A stretch of 64,000 nucleotides of DNA from UPXZ01 sp964498765 (GTDB lineage: Bacteria; Bacteroidota; Bacteroidia; Bacteroidales; Paludibacteraceae). Positions 27,302 through 37,020 of this stretch are shown in pieces. Each line of letters starts with the position of its first letter. Within the stretch, counting starts at the first letter, position 1. The position numbers and the translations under genes were made by a program. The stretch lies in the NCBI GenBank assembly GCA_964498765.1, contig CAZCIU010000007.1:1-64000 (forward strand), given 5' to 3'. The notes below the pieces were generated by a model. That model searched no databases. It had not been told where the DNA came from and saw nothing but the letters and a program-made list of their open reading frames with translations.

Positions 27302-28162
27302 TTAGTTAATGTCTATCTGCTTGGCTGGAGTGGTAATTCCATAAATGCCTCGCTTGTCGTACACACGCATGGTAGCATTAATTCTGTAAGTTCTTCGGTA
27401 TTCCACTTCGTGAACTCCGGTAGTTGCATTTTCAATTAATTTTCCAAACTCAATTGTTGAGTAAAGATTTTTGATATCTGTCGGAACAGGTGTGTTTCCA
27501 GCCTGATCTTTCGGAAAATGATACACCCAGTTGTTTGAGTTTGTATCAAAAGTTGAATCGGTGTATTGTTTGAAATTATCCATCAATCCCATTCCAAGAT
27601 ACATGCGCTGGAAATCAGCAAATTTCATCAAAGTATAAAGACTGTCTTTGAAATGCTGCATAAAGCCTTGACCAAAATATTCATCCATTTTTTGTGGATC
27701 GAATTCTTCAGGTTTTACCCAAGAAAATGGACTTAAAGTTCCACTTACAGGGAATTCACTTTCGAGTTTGAATGCTCTCAGCGTATCGTTCCAGACGGCT
27801 TGAGAATGCGGATAACTTTGAATAAATTGAGAAATTCGCTTTTCTTCCGATTTGGTGGAATTTATGGCAAAAGTAAAGGTCGTAACCCAAGGACTGGAAA
27901 CTGATTTGCTTTCGGTTTCCACCAGATTGTACCACACTTCTGAGCGATCAATATCTGACACGGTGGAATAATACTGCAGTGTGAACGGCATGGTGCTTCC
28001 GGCGCTCATTGCAGAACTTCCAATTTCCCAATAGGCTTGTGGTCCTACTTCTCCTGTAATCACATTCTCATCGATAAAGTCGTGTTTTTCGCAGGAGTAT
28101 GCCATTGTAATCAGCAGGCTGAAAACTGCCAATCGAACTGTGTTTTTGAAAATATGTTTCAT
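27302..28162 (-). CDS. Surface lipoprotein of the Sus-like locus (unknown family)
   Basis: The 286-residue product has a lipoprotein signal (MAYSC, then CEKHDFIDE with acidic residues, predicting surface export). The N-terminal half looks like beta-sandwich (PQAYWEIGSSAMSAGSTMPFTLQYYSTV), the middle is helical (MDEYFGQGFMQHFKDSLYTLMKFADF) and the end is a beta region. I do not recognise a named family. It follows susD by 78 bases, the position where many Sus loci encode a surface glycan-binding protein. Confidence 0.78.
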   Translation of the reverse strand: MKHIFKNTVRLAVFSLLITMAYSCEKHDFIDENVITGEVGPQAYWEIGSSAMSAGSTMPFTLQYYSTVSDIDRSEVWYNLVETESKSVSSPWVTTFTFAINSTKSEEKRISQFIQSYPHSQAVWNDTLRAFKLESEFPVSGTLSPFSWVKPEEFDPQKMDEYFGQGFMQHFKDSLYTLMKFADFQRMYLGMGLMDNFKQYTDSTFDTNSNNWVYHFPKDQAGNTPVPTDIKNLYSTIEFGKLIENATTGVHEVEYRRTYRINATMRVYDKRGIYGITTPAKQIDIN

Positions 28163-28240
28163 GATAAAATATATTTCGTAATCTTTGATTCTGTCTTATT
28201 AATTTGGTGTATGAGAAATTTCTTCCTCAATTTCCAATTA

Positions 28241-30019
28241 TTATTTCCACTCTGTCGGGTCGTTAGAAACTGCTTTTCCGCTGGTATTGTACTGCCAAAT
28301 CATCCTCTTTTTCAACCATTCGGCATTTTTGTATGCTCCAAGACGCTCAAGTTCCTTTTTATTGTATTTATCTTCCGTTTCAGGGTCGTAATTCAATCGA
28401 TTTATCCAAGCATTTGGTGATAATTCTGCATTCTGACCAAACGAATCGTCTTTCATCCAATACGGAACATACAAATTATACGGACGACGAAGCGAGTATT
28501 CTGCAGTAAACGAAGCAACTGTTCCAATTCCGGTTCCTGAACCAATGTGAGTTTTTGTAACGGTATAAACCGGCACGTTATCGTAAGTAATTCCGTTGGT
28601 TTTGCTACTGTAATTATAGCGACGCATATCGTTCCATTGCTCTGGTTGCAGATACATTGCTACGTACTTTTGCTGCATCAAATCTGCAATAGTAAATACG
28701 CTTTCACCAGGCAAACGGATATCGAAATAGCGTGTGTAACGCGTCAATGCATTTCCTGAAAGATCAGCTTCGAATATGCCCAATTTTTCCATATTGTGAA
28801 TAACTGCAGCTTTCGTAGTATTATATGCAGCCACTTTATCACCTGCCCAATACTGCGCCTCAGCTTTGATAAACATCAATTCTTCATCAGTAATTAATGC
28901 CACATAGCCATCATTTTGAGTATAAGGATTGTTGCCGCTACTTGCAAAAAGGTCCGGATAATTAGTTACACGCATGGAAACATCCATTCCGATATTGCTT
29001 TCCAACCAGCGGAAACGTGTACTACCATTTACACCCGAAATATCGCGCATAGTCATCAATTTCTCTGTTCGCGGATCGAGCGCATATCTACGACTGGCTT
29101 CAGAAACCTGATTGGTATAAGCTCCAAGAATTCCATACGCAAAGAATGTGGTAGGAATTGAAGATGCCAAACGATTTCCGCGGCTTTCCCAAGCATTGAT
29201 AATCGGAGCATAAGAACCCCAAGGTGCGTTTTGTTCACCTGTTCCACCTGTATAAACGTAGCGTGGTTCTTGCCAAGCCGGATCGTTAAGTACTTCATCA
29301 ACTAATGTTACGATTTTTGAAGCAACTGCAGGAGTATTTTCCCAATTTGGCAATTTACGAAGCCAAAGTCTGGCACGCAATGCTTTGGTATAAAGTTCCC
29401 ATTTTTTCAAATCTCCACTGAAAATTCGATCCATTTTCTGAGTGATTGGAATATTTTTCTCATTATTTATCCATGCAGGATCTGAATAAAGAGCAATCAA
29501 CTCATCTGCTTCCTGGAACATCCAGGTATAAATATCTTCTTGCGAATCATAAGTTGGCGATGTTGCTGTGTAAGCATTAGAGCGAGGCATATCTCCGAAA
29601 ACGTCGGTTGTCAGCATCGTAGATTGCAACATGATGGTTCGCGCAATCAGGATAAAGTTTTTTGAATCGATTTTTTCAGCCGCACGAATGAGTTCATTCA
29701 CATTGGCACCCAAATCATAGAAATGACGACGCCATTGCGGATGTCGGTTCATTGACAGGAACTCCCAACCTGCACTGTATGCGTATGAACCTGTCTGACT
29801 TTTGGAAGGCGTGGTAAGTGCCTGAGAAAGATAAACTCCGTATTCGGCGTGGTCATACACTTGCTGTGCTGCATAGAAAACTGCCGGTGGCAAGGCTTGA
29901 TCCACTGTTACGGTCGTTGGACTGTCTTTACTGGTATTCACATCCAAAAAATCATCGCAGCTTACCAGTGTAAGTGCTGCTACCAGGACTGTGATTAATA
30001 TATGATTTATCCGTTTCAT
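28241..30019 (-). CDS. SusD/RagB-like surface nutrient-binding lipoprotein
   Basis: The 592-residue product has a lipoprotein signal with SCDDFLDVN, the classic SusD start. Helical repeats of the TPR type follow, with conserved pieces such as FGDMPRSNAY and QYWAGDKVAAYN, and end regions close to the SusD-like_2 group (QKYVAMYLQPEQWNDMRRYNY). It acts as the lid of the SusC transporter and captures oligomers at the cell surface. It starts 81 bases after susC. With SusC it should import the products made by the secreted amidase, NAGPA and GHL10 enzymes of this locus. Confidence 0.93.
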   Translation of the reverse strand: MKRINHILITVLVAALTLVSCDDFLDVNTSKDSPTTVTVDQALPPAVFYAAQQVYDHAEYGVYLSQALTTPSKSQTGSYAYSAGWEFLSMNRHPQWRRHFYDLGANVNELIRAAEKIDSKNFILIARTIMLQSTMLTTDVFGDMPRSNAYTATSPTYDSQEDIYTWMFQEADELIALYSDPAWINNEKNIPITQKMDRIFSGDLKKWELYTKALRARLWLRKLPNWENTPAVASKIVTLVDEVLNDPAWQEPRYVYTGGTGEQNAPWGSYAPIINAWESRGNRLASSIPTTFFAYGILGAYTNQVSEASRRYALDPRTEKLMTMRDISGVNGSTRFRWLESNIGMDVSMRVTNYPDLFASSGNNPYTQNDGYVALITDEELMFIKAEAQYWAGDKVAAYNTTKAAVIHNMEKLGIFEADLSGNALTRYTRYFDIRLPGESVFTIADLMQQKYVAMYLQPEQWNDMRRYNYSSKTNGITYDNVPVYTVTKTHIGSGTGIGTVASFTAEYSLRRPYNLYVPYWMKDDSFGQNAELSPNAWINRLNYDPETEDKYNKKELERLGAYKNAEWLKKRMIWQYNTSGKAVSNDPTEWK

Positions 30020-30100
30020 TTTGAAAGTGTGTTATTTTTTATTAGAAAAAAGAGCATTTTTAATCAATCTAAAATTTTCTATTTTCAAACTCGCCGGAGC

Positions 30101-33100
30101 TTAAAAAGATGCGCTTATTGTAAAGTTATATCCTCTCGTATTTGGAACAGCGTAGTTATCTACACCTGCAGAACCCGTTCCACCACGGCTTGTATCAGCA
30201 TTCAAAGTAGGATCAGCACCGGTATATCTTGTCAGCAAGAAAACATTATTTGCTGTAAGTGACAATCTCAAAGCTTTTAATGCCGTATTTTTCACGTAAT
30301 GTGACATATCCCAACCAAATGTAACGTAGCTCAGACGCAGGAATGAACCATCTTCAATAAAATTGGAACTTACTGCATAGAAATAATCAATCAAAGTTGG
30401 ATAGTTCAGCGTGATTGCATTTGTATTCGGTGCGAAACTTCCGTCGGCTTGTTTCACTACTCCATCAACCACAATCTGGCGTCCTCTGTAAGTTTCGAGC
30501 ATTTTGCTCTGTCCCATTGAGATAAGTCCGCGTTCTGTGATATTGGCTACATCACCGCCAAGTCGTCCGTTAAGCAAGAACGATAATGACAAGTTTTTGT
30601 AACGGAATGTATTGGTCAAACCGGCTAAGAATTTTGGCTCTCTGTTCCCGATTAAAGCATCTTTTTTAGGTCCAATTTCCGGATATCCAAGATCGTTAAC
30701 TATGATTTTTCCATCATCGGTACGCAGATAATCTTTCCCAGAAAGAGAAGTTGTAGAAGCTCCCAAATAAGCAGAAGTGAAAATATCTCCGTACTGATCG
30801 CCTGTAATTTCGGCTACATCTTCCGGCAGACTTACTACTTTACCACGGTTCAAGCCCATGTTAAATGCAGCCACCCAAGAGAATTCTTTGTTTTTGATAA
30901 CGTCTTGTTCCAATGAAAACTCAAATCCATGGTTGCGAATTGCACCTTCGTTTCGCACTTGCAGAATGTATCCTGAAGCAGGCGATACACGAACTGTAAC
31001 AATCTGATTATCGTTTTTCACGGAATAATAAGCCAAATCCATTCGGGTTTTATTGTCAAAGAAGCGGAAATCAGCTCCAATTTCCCAGGAATATGCCAAC
31101 TCAGGCATCAGGTTTCTGTCGGCAGAAGCTAATGTCGGGTCAATACCGTATCCGTTGTCCGGGAATGTTCCGAATTGTTTGAAACGACGGTCGTATAAGT
31201 ATGGCATTGCATCCTTACCTACTACAGCGTAGTTTCCACGAAGTTTTCCGTAATTGAACCATTTATTTTTGAGGTTAAATAATTCAGAGAAAAGCAAACC
31301 GGCTGTCACTGATGGATAGAAATACGGATTGGCAAGAATTGTTGATGACCAGTCCCATCTTCCGGTAACGCTTAATGAAGCTAAACCTTTATAATCTCCA
31401 CGAATTTCTCCGAAATATCCGTAAGTTCTTTTCTCACGGTGCGAACTGCCGCGGTCACCTAAGTAAATATAGGCCGAATTGGTATTGGACAAGCTATAAG
31501 TTCCTGGAATAATAAAGTCACGACCTTGATTGGAAAGTGAGAAACCTTCTTCCATTTTCAGATCGGCTCCGGCCAAGAGGTCAATGTCAAATTCGCTCGG
31601 CAACTGAATTTTGTAAGTTGCTAAAGCAGAAGTTGCAAATAACTGACTACGTGATGCCGACGCACTATAAAAACCTAATAAATTCGGGCTCATATCTTCA
31701 TAATCTTTGGTGTGAAGATAAGCTGTATTGGTATATGCGTCAATAAAATTATTGTAAGCCAGTAAATCTATTTCATATTGTGCCAATTCTTCCGGAGTTG
31801 CATCAGCAGCAATGCTTGGCTGAGTTAAAAATGGTAATTTCACAGCATCGTCCCAGCGTGGTACGTTGTAACCATCGTAAGAAGAATTGCTTGTATCAAA
31901 GCTCACACGACCAATCAGTTCGAGGTTTTTTATCGGACTGAAATTTAGCGATCCGTTAATAATATTACGTGTTCTTCTATTTTTACTGCTATCGTTGTAG
32001 CGAGGATAAAGCGGACTAATCGGCGAATTGTATTTATTATTGTCACTATAATATAAGAAGCGTGGGAAACCATTTGCTTCCTGATAATTGGTTATATCAT
32101 CTGTAATCGGCCAGTTGTAAACCGACGACATACTGGTAGAACCAAATGAACGTGATGTATTTTCGTTAATATTGGCCGAAAGTGTAAGCGAAAGTGTTTT
32201 CAATGGTTGATAGGTTCCTTTCAGCAAAAGTCCCATTCTGTCTAAATAATCATTTGGAACAATCCCTTTATTTCTGGAATAATTAGCTGAAGCATAAGCC
32301 TGGAATTTTTCGCTACCACCATTTAAGCTCACATCGTATTTTTGATAAAATCCATCGTTTAGGAATTTCTCTACGTTGTTTGATCTTTCAAAATCAGCAG
32401 CAAGCGGCGGTCCCCAGCCACCCATAGTTCTGTCTTTATAGAAACCATCAGAACCAGGACCATAAGTTGTTTGAATTCCTCTTACTCGGGTTGGAATATC
32501 ATATTGCAAGCTGGCACTCGCATTCACGGTCACTTTTCCTACCTGACCTCTTTTGGTAGTAATCATTACCACGCCGTTAGCAGCATCCTGACCATAAAGC
32601 GCAGAAGCTGCCGCACCTTTCAGCACGGTAATATTCTCAATATCGTTTGGATTGATGTCGGCTGCTGCACTTCCGCGTCCTGCCAGTGGAATTCCATCAA
32701 GTACGAAAAGCGGCTCGTTGTTTTGTGCATTGTTTACAGAAGAAATACCACGAATGATAATTTGTGTTCCGGAGTTTGGCGAACCGCTGGAATTAGTTAC
32801 GCTCAGCCCGGCGATTTTTCCCTGCAAAGCGTTCACGAAGTTTTGCGATTTTCCATCGGTCAAAGCTTCGGAATTTACAGTCTGCACCGCAAAGTTCAGC
32901 TTTCTTTTTTCTGACTGAACGCCCATTGCAGTTACTACAATTTCTTCGAGCAACTCAGTTTCCGGGTCGAGCACCACATTAATCACGCTTGCATCACCCA
33001 CCACTCTTTCTTGTGCCTTCATTCCAACGTATGAAAACACAAGCGTTTGGCCTTTTTGAACGGAAAGATTATATGCTCCGTCAATGTTAGTAAGAGCTCC

Positions 33101-33244
33101 TCGGGTAGTTCCTTTCACCACGACCGATGCTCCGATAATCGGGAGCCCATCTTCCGAAGAAGTAACTGTTCCTGTTACGTTTAGCTGTGCAAATGAGGGC
33201 AAAGCAATCAGTAAACTTAAGATTAAGAAATATAATTTCTTCAT
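30101..33244 (-). CDS. SusC/RagA-like TonB-dependent outer-membrane transporter
   Basis: The 1047-residue product has a signal peptide (MKKLYFLILSLLIALPSFAQ), a carboxypeptidase-like domain (about 22-105, TVTSSEDGLPIIGASVVVKGTTRGALTNIDGAYNL), a plug domain with the typical VLKGAAASALYGQDAANGVVMITTKRG at about 208-232, and a large barrel. It should import oligomers across the outer membrane together with the SusD next to it. It is the first gene of the 22-kb locus. I found no TAnnTTTG element within 260 bases upstream, and there is no adjacent hybrid sensor or ECF/anti-sigma pair, so the regulator must be elsewhere. Confidence 0.95.
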   Translation of the reverse strand: MKKLYFLILSLLIALPSFAQLNVTGTVTSSEDGLPIIGASVVVKGTTRGALTNIDGAYNLSVQKGQTLVFSYVGMKAQERVVGDASVINVVLDPETELLEEIVVTAMGVQSEKRKLNFAVQTVNSEALTDGKSQNFVNALQGKIAGLSVTNSSGSPNSGTQIIIRGISSVNNAQNNEPLFVLDGIPLAGRGSAAADINPNDIENITVLKGAAASALYGQDAANGVVMITTKRGQVGKVTVNASASLQYDIPTRVRGIQTTYGPGSDGFYKDRTMGGWGPPLAADFERSNNVEKFLNDGFYQKYDVSLNGGSEKFQAYASANYSRNKGIVPNDYLDRMGLLLKGTYQPLKTLSLTLSANINENTSRSFGSTSMSSVYNWPITDDITNYQEANGFPRFLYYSDNNKYNSPISPLYPRYNDSSKNRRTRNIINGSLNFSPIKNLELIGRVSFDTSNSSYDGYNVPRWDDAVKLPFLTQPSIAADATPEELAQYEIDLLAYNNFIDAYTNTAYLHTKDYEDMSPNLLGFYSASASRSQLFATSALATYKIQLPSEFDIDLLAGADLKMEEGFSLSNQGRDFIIPGTYSLSNTNSAYIYLGDRGSSHREKRTYGYFGEIRGDYKGLASLSVTGRWDWSSTILANPYFYPSVTAGLLFSELFNLKNKWFNYGKLRGNYAVVGKDAMPYLYDRRFKQFGTFPDNGYGIDPTLASADRNLMPELAYSWEIGADFRFFDNKTRMDLAYYSVKNDNQIVTVRVSPASGYILQVRNEGAIRNHGFEFSLEQDVIKNKEFSWVAAFNMGLNRGKVVSLPEDVAEITGDQYGDIFTSAYLGASTTSLSGKDYLRTDDGKIIVNDLGYPEIGPKKDALIGNREPKFLAGLTNTFRYKNLSLSFLLNGRLGGDVANITERGLISMGQSKMLETYRGRQIVVDGVVKQADGSFAPNTNAITLNYPTLIDYFYAVSSNFIEDGSFLRLSYVTFGWDMSHYVKNTALKALRLSLTANNVFLLTRYTGADPTLNADTSRGGTGSAGVDNYAVPNTRGYNFTISASF

Positions 33245-33378
33245 GGTTTTATAATATTAATATTACAACACGTATAAATTGCATATATGAATTCTCGAAA
33301 ATACGAAATTTTTTATACTTTCATTAATCCTTTTACAATTAATTAAGCTATTTTAATCGAAAAATAAAACCGCTTTAC

Positions 33379-33434
33379 AAAACACATAAAAAAGCAACAT
33401 TTTGGTGACAAAATGTTGCTTTTTTATGTGTTTT
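33379..33434. terminator. 26-bp perfect inverted repeat acting as terminator
   Basis: The arms 33379-33404 and 33409-33434 are exact complements with a 4-nt loop (GTGA). The inner part (AAAAAAGCAACATTTTG and its complement) looks like a normal terminator for the corA message on the minus strand. The outer 8-9 bp extend the stem well beyond the usual length. It lies between the end of corA and the start of susC. Confidence 0.85.
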
Positions 33435-33507
33435 AAAGAATAAATTTACTTTCGCATAGTCTATAAGCCTCTACAAAAGAGAACTTAATTCACTAATTAT
33501 TAATATC

Positions 33508-34455
33508 TTACAACCATTTATTTCGTTTGAAATACCATAAAACCGCTCCGGAAAACATTACCATCAACACAAGTGCAAATGGATAGCCGAATGGCCAGTT
33601 GAGTTCAGGCATAATTTTAAAGTTCATACCATAAATACTCGCAATCAGCGTAGGCGGCAGGAAAATAACGGAAACCACAGTAAAAATTTTGATAATTTTA
33701 TTCTGTTGGATATTAACCATACCGAGGAAAGTATCTTGCAAATAGTCAAGGCGCTCAAATCCAAATCGTGTGTATTCAAAAAGCGAATTGATGTCCTTGA
33801 TCATCATGGTAAGTCGTGGCAAGAGTTCTTTTGGGAATAAGCGGCTCTTGAGCATGTTGGAAATAATGCGCTGCTTGTCAATAATTGTCTGACGAAGCAC
33901 CATCACTTTTTCCTGCAAGTCCTTGATACGGATTAGCACATCTTCGTCAGGATCGGCTACGGCATTCATCGATTTACTGAGATTGGTAATCATATCCGTG
34001 GTATCTTCTATCACGTCAGCATCGTACTCAATTCGGGTTTCCAGCAGAGCTACCAACACATGAAATCCGGTTGGAAATGCTTTTGTGTTAGCAAAAATTT
34101 TCTTTACAGTTTCGTTGAACGAACGCAAGTCAATATCACGTACAGACACCAAAATACCGTTTTTCAAAATAAATGAAACCGGCTCAAGCGTAAAATTCTC
34201 AAGCAAGAAATTAGAGTTTGCCACCAAGCTATCATCTGTTTCGATGTATCGGGAGCTGATCTCGATTTCTTCAATTTCTTCGTCTTCCTGGATGTAAATC
34301 TTTAAAAACTGCTCCAAGCGCGTTTCCACATCCAGAGCCACGTTGTTCAAGTCAATCCAGATGATATTTTTCAACTCAATTTTGGTTAAAATATCCAGAC
34401 TTTTGGCAATTTTGATTTTATTATCTTCGTGGTAGAATAGTCTTAATTCTGACAT
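33508..34455 (-). CDS. corA: CorA family magnesium/divalent-cation channel
   Basis: The 315-residue protein has a large cytoplasmic N-terminal part with helical segments (DLQEKVMVLRQTIIDKQRIISNML) and two C-terminal membrane helices. The signature GMN is in the loop between them (IASIYGMNFKIMPELNWPFGYPF). The family forms pentameric channels for magnesium, and sometimes cobalt or nickel. It is preceded by an unusually good ribosome binding site (AGGAGG, 7 bases before ATG). It lies 85 bases after rsmA on the same strand and may be co-transcribed with it. Length and motif are normal for the family. Confidence 0.94.
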   Translation of the reverse strand: MSELRLFYHEDNKIKIAKSLDILTKIELKNIIWIDLNNVALDVETRLEQFLKIYIQEDEEIEEIEISSRYIETDDSLVANSNFLLENFTLEPVSFILKNGILVSVRDIDLRSFNETVKKIFANTKAFPTGFHVLVALLETRIEYDADVIEDTTDMITNLSKSMNAVADPDEDVLIRIKDLQEKVMVLRQTIIDKQRIISNMLKSRLFPKELLPRLTMMIKDINSLFEYTRFGFERLDYLQDTFLGMVNIQQNKIIKIFTVVSVIFLPPTLIASIYGMNFKIMPELNWPFGYPFALVLMVMFSGAVLWYFKRNKWL

Positions 34456-34461
34456 GATTTC

Positions 34462-34467
34462 CCTCCT
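34462..34467 (-). promoter_or_regulatory. Strong Shine-Dalgarno sequence of corA
   Basis: CCTCCT on the plus strand is AGGAGG on the minus strand, ending 7 bases before the corA ATG (34455). Most genes here, as in other Bacteroidota, have no such site, so it stands out and fixes the start. Confidence 0.7.
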
Positions 34468-34540
34468 TTCTTTTCCTTTCGGAATTTTAGATTTTTAAAA
34501 AAGTTGTAAGAGAATAAGACCTTAAGCGAGAAAATGCTTA

Positions 34541-35323
34541 TTATTTTTTGTTCATCGCGTTTGCAATCATGTTGGTCAACAGTATAAAACTTTGCACGTC
34601 CAATTGTTCGGGTCGTTTATCAAAAATTTTATCAGCAAACATCGGATTTTCTTTTTCTACAAGCGGTTTCAATGAATTTCGCAAGGTCTTGCGTCTTTGG
34701 TTGAAGGCTGTTTTCACTACCGTTCGGAAGAGTTTTTCGTCGCAATCGAGTACTTTTACTTCGTTTCGGGTAAAGCGAATAACAGCCGATTTGACCTTGG
34801 GAGGAGGATCAAAGACATCTTCCGACACAGTAAACAGATATTCCACGTCGTAATATGCCTGCATGAACACGCTCAGAATTCCATACGCTTTTTTGCCCGG
34901 CTTGGACGCGATGCGCTCTGCCACTTCTTTTTGCAGCATGCCGGAAACGTAGGGGATTTTATCTTTATAATCCAGCACTTTGAAAAAAATCTGACTGGAA
35001 ATATTGTATGGATAATTCCCGATAATACAAAATTTCTCATTGTAGAGTGTATCTAAATCCATTTTCAGAAAATCTCCCTCAATCACTTCGAGCGTAGGGA
35101 AATGCTCGTGCAGATAAACCACACTTTCGGTGTCAATCTCCACAACTTTCAGATTTACTAATGGATTTTCGAGAAGAAATTGGGTAAGAACGCCCATTCC
35201 GGGTCCGATTTCAAGCACAGGCATAGCCGTGCTAAGAGGCAAGCTCTCCGCAATACGACGAGCTATTTCCTTGTCTTTCAGGAAATGCTGTCCCAAGTAT
35301 TTTTTGGCGCGTACTTGTGTCAT
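34541..35323 (-). CDS. rsmA: 16S rRNA (adenine1518/1519-N6,N6)-dimethyltransferase
   Basis: Read from ATG 35323 the product is 260 residues and begins MTQVRAKKYLGQHFLKDK, the hallmark of RsmA/KsgA. Motif I of the methyltransferase fold is PVLEIGPGMGVLTQFLL, and the catalytic motif IV is GNYPYNISSQIFF. The enzyme dimethylates two adenines near the 3' end of 16S rRNA during assembly of the small subunit. An in-frame extension to 35428 is not part of the family and is rejected. Confidence 0.97.
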   Translation of the reverse strand: MTQVRAKKYLGQHFLKDKEIARRIAESLPLSTAMPVLEIGPGMGVLTQFLLENPLVNLKVVEIDTESVVYLHEHFPTLEVIEGDFLKMDLDTLYNEKFCIIGNYPYNISSQIFFKVLDYKDKIPYVSGMLQKEVAERIASKPGKKAYGILSVFMQAYYDVEYLFTVSEDVFDPPPKVKSAVIRFTRNEVKVLDCDEKLFRTVVKTAFNQRRKTLRNSLKPLVEKENPMFADKIFDKRPEQLDVQSFILLTNMIANAMNKK

Positions 35324-35468
35324 ATTGGTGATAATCGTCGGGCATTTTATATAGAAATAGGAATTAATTTCGTGTAAAAAGTCAATTTTTCTAGTAAGAA
35401 AAGTGGCTTTTGATTTCTTTGAAAACAATAATTAAGAATGCTTTTAATACATTTATTCTAGTTTTTTG

Positions 35469-35476
35469 TATCTTTG
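35469..35476 (+). promoter_or_regulatory. Promoter -7 element (TATCTTTG) for the GtrA gene
   Basis: It matches TAnnTTTG and lies 82 bases before the start codon. A TTG at the usual -33 distance is absent. Confidence 0.55.
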
Positions 35477-35557
35477 CATCCATTATCAAAGCTTCGGCAA
35501 AAGTAGGTAAAAATATTTAATTATCCTAAAAAACTGCAGGAATTTGCAGGATTTCAC

Positions 35558-36067
35558 ATGCGAAAAATATTCATCCTAACCGGAAAATTCATCAGCAACA
35601 TCATAGATTTTTTCTATCCGCCATTCCGCAGATATTTCAGTCTGCAGTTTTTTCGCTATGGAGTTTCGGGTGCCGGAAATATGGCTTTCGACTGGGTGCT
35701 TTACTTTATTATTTACAATTTTATCATCCAAAAGCAGTTGGTTAATCTTGGAATTGTGACATTAAGTCCGCACATTGCCACGCTTTTTATCACTTTCCCG
35801 ATAACGCTTTTCACAGGATTTTTACTACAAAAATATGTCACTTTCACCGCTTCCGAAATGCGCGGAAAAGACCAGCTCGTGCGCTATTCGGCGGTAGTTG
35901 CCGCTAATCTGCTGATAAATTATTTCGGGCTGAAACTGCTCGTAGATGTGCTGCAGATTTATCCTACGCCGTCCAAAATGATTGTCACAGTTTTCACAAC
36001 GATGTTCAGTTATTTTTCTCAAAAGAAATTTACATTCCGAATAAAAAATGTTCCGGAAAAAGAATAA
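35558..36067 (+). CDS. GtrA-like family small membrane protein
   Basis: The 169-residue protein has four predicted membrane helices and the family features FFRYGVSGAGNMAFDWVLYF (about 31-50) and LLQKYVTFTASE (about 87-98). GtrA-type proteins help move undecaprenyl-linked sugars or are part of surface polysaccharide or teichoic-acid modification. The gene overlaps the next one by 20 bases, so the two are translated together. Confidence 0.88.
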   Translation: MRKIFILTGKFISNIIDFFYPPFRRYFSLQFFRYGVSGAGNMAFDWVLYFIIYNFIIQKQLVNLGIVTLSPHIATLFITFPITLFTGFLLQKYVTFTASEMRGKDQLVRYSAVVAANLLINYFGLKLLVDVLQIYPTPSKMIVTVFTTMFSYFSQKKFTFRIKNVPEKE

Positions 36068-37001
36068 GATATTCACGCTTGTAAAATGGCTGGTGATGCT
36101 TGCGGCATACGGCTTTTTGATTTACAAATTGGCACATATCGATTATTGGAATGAGCTGAGAAGCACTTTTTCTGAACTAAATTTTAAGCGGATTTCGTAC
36201 TTGATATTTGTTTTACTGCTGATGCCTTTGAACTGGGCGCTGGAAACAAAAAAATGGCAGCAACTTTGTAAAAATTCAGTTGATTTGTCTTTTTCGCAAG
36301 CTTTGAAAGCCGTTTTAGCTGGATTAAATACCGGCTATATTTCACCTAACCGAATTGGCGACTTTGCCGGGCGTATTTTATTTCTTCCGCCCAATCAGCG
36401 AGTTACAGGCGTATTTCTAAGTCTTTTAAATAGTATTTCTCAAAACATCATCCTGACCGTTCTCGGAATTTTTGCTGCTCTGTTTTATTTTTCCGAACAT
36501 CATATTTTCGGCAGTCTCAACTCATATTTGGCAGCAGTTGGCGTAGGTGTTTTGGTAATAATTGCTCTTTATTTTACTTTTCCACGAATTTCCGGAAAAC
36601 TAAAAAAAGAAAATTGGTCGGATAAAACTAAATCACTTATTCAAAGTTTTTCGGCTTTCAGCACCAATGCACTTTTCTCCATTCTTGCCATTTCGTTGCT
36701 TAGATATTTCGTTTTTTGCTTTCAATTTTACTTGATGCTTCATTTTTTCAGCATCGAAATAAGTTTATTGCAAGCCATCATAGCTATCCCAACAATGTAT
36801 TTGCTCGTGACATTTACGCCTTCGTTTGCTGCAGCAGAACCTGCAATACGAGGTTCTATAGCTGCGCTAATTCTGAGTGTTTATTCAGGAAATGAGATTG
36901 GAATTATTCTGACAGGAATTTTGATTTGGATTATCAACTTTGTAATTCCGATGCTGGCAGGAAGTATCGTTGTGGGAAAAGCAAAATCTACAGAGATCTA
37001 A
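36048..37001 (+). CDS. Lysylphosphatidylglycerol synthase TM-region family protein
   Basis: The 317-residue integral membrane protein has about eight helices and the family pieces LKAVLAGLNTGYISPNRIGDFAGRILFL (about 85-112) and FTPSFAAAEPAIRGSIAALIL (about 261-281). Members resemble the flippase half of MprF and the YbhN/AglD proteins, but the soluble synthase domain is missing. It may flip or handle lipid-linked molecules. The 20-base overlap with the GtrA gene supports a joint role in lipid-linked sugar handling, which is inference. Confidence 0.88.
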   Translation: MFRKKNKIFTLVKWLVMLAAYGFLIYKLAHIDYWNELRSTFSELNFKRISYLIFVLLLMPLNWALETKKWQQLCKNSVDLSFSQALKAVLAGLNTGYISPNRIGDFAGRILFLPPNQRVTGVFLSLLNSISQNIILTVLGIFAALFYFSEHHIFGSLNSYLAAVGVGVLVIIALYFTFPRISGKLKKENWSDKTKSLIQSFSAFSTNALFSILAISLLRYFVFCFQFYLMLHFFSIEISLLQAIIAIPTMYLLVTFTPSFAAAEPAIRGSIAALILSVYSGNEIGIILTGILIWIINFVIPMLAGSIVVGKAKSTEI

Positions 37002-37020
37002 AATTCAATTCTTTAAAACG

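Noticed and set aside
35324..35428. N-terminal extension of rsmA
   Set aside because: The family begins at the MTQVRAKKYLGQ start; the extension has no homologous text.
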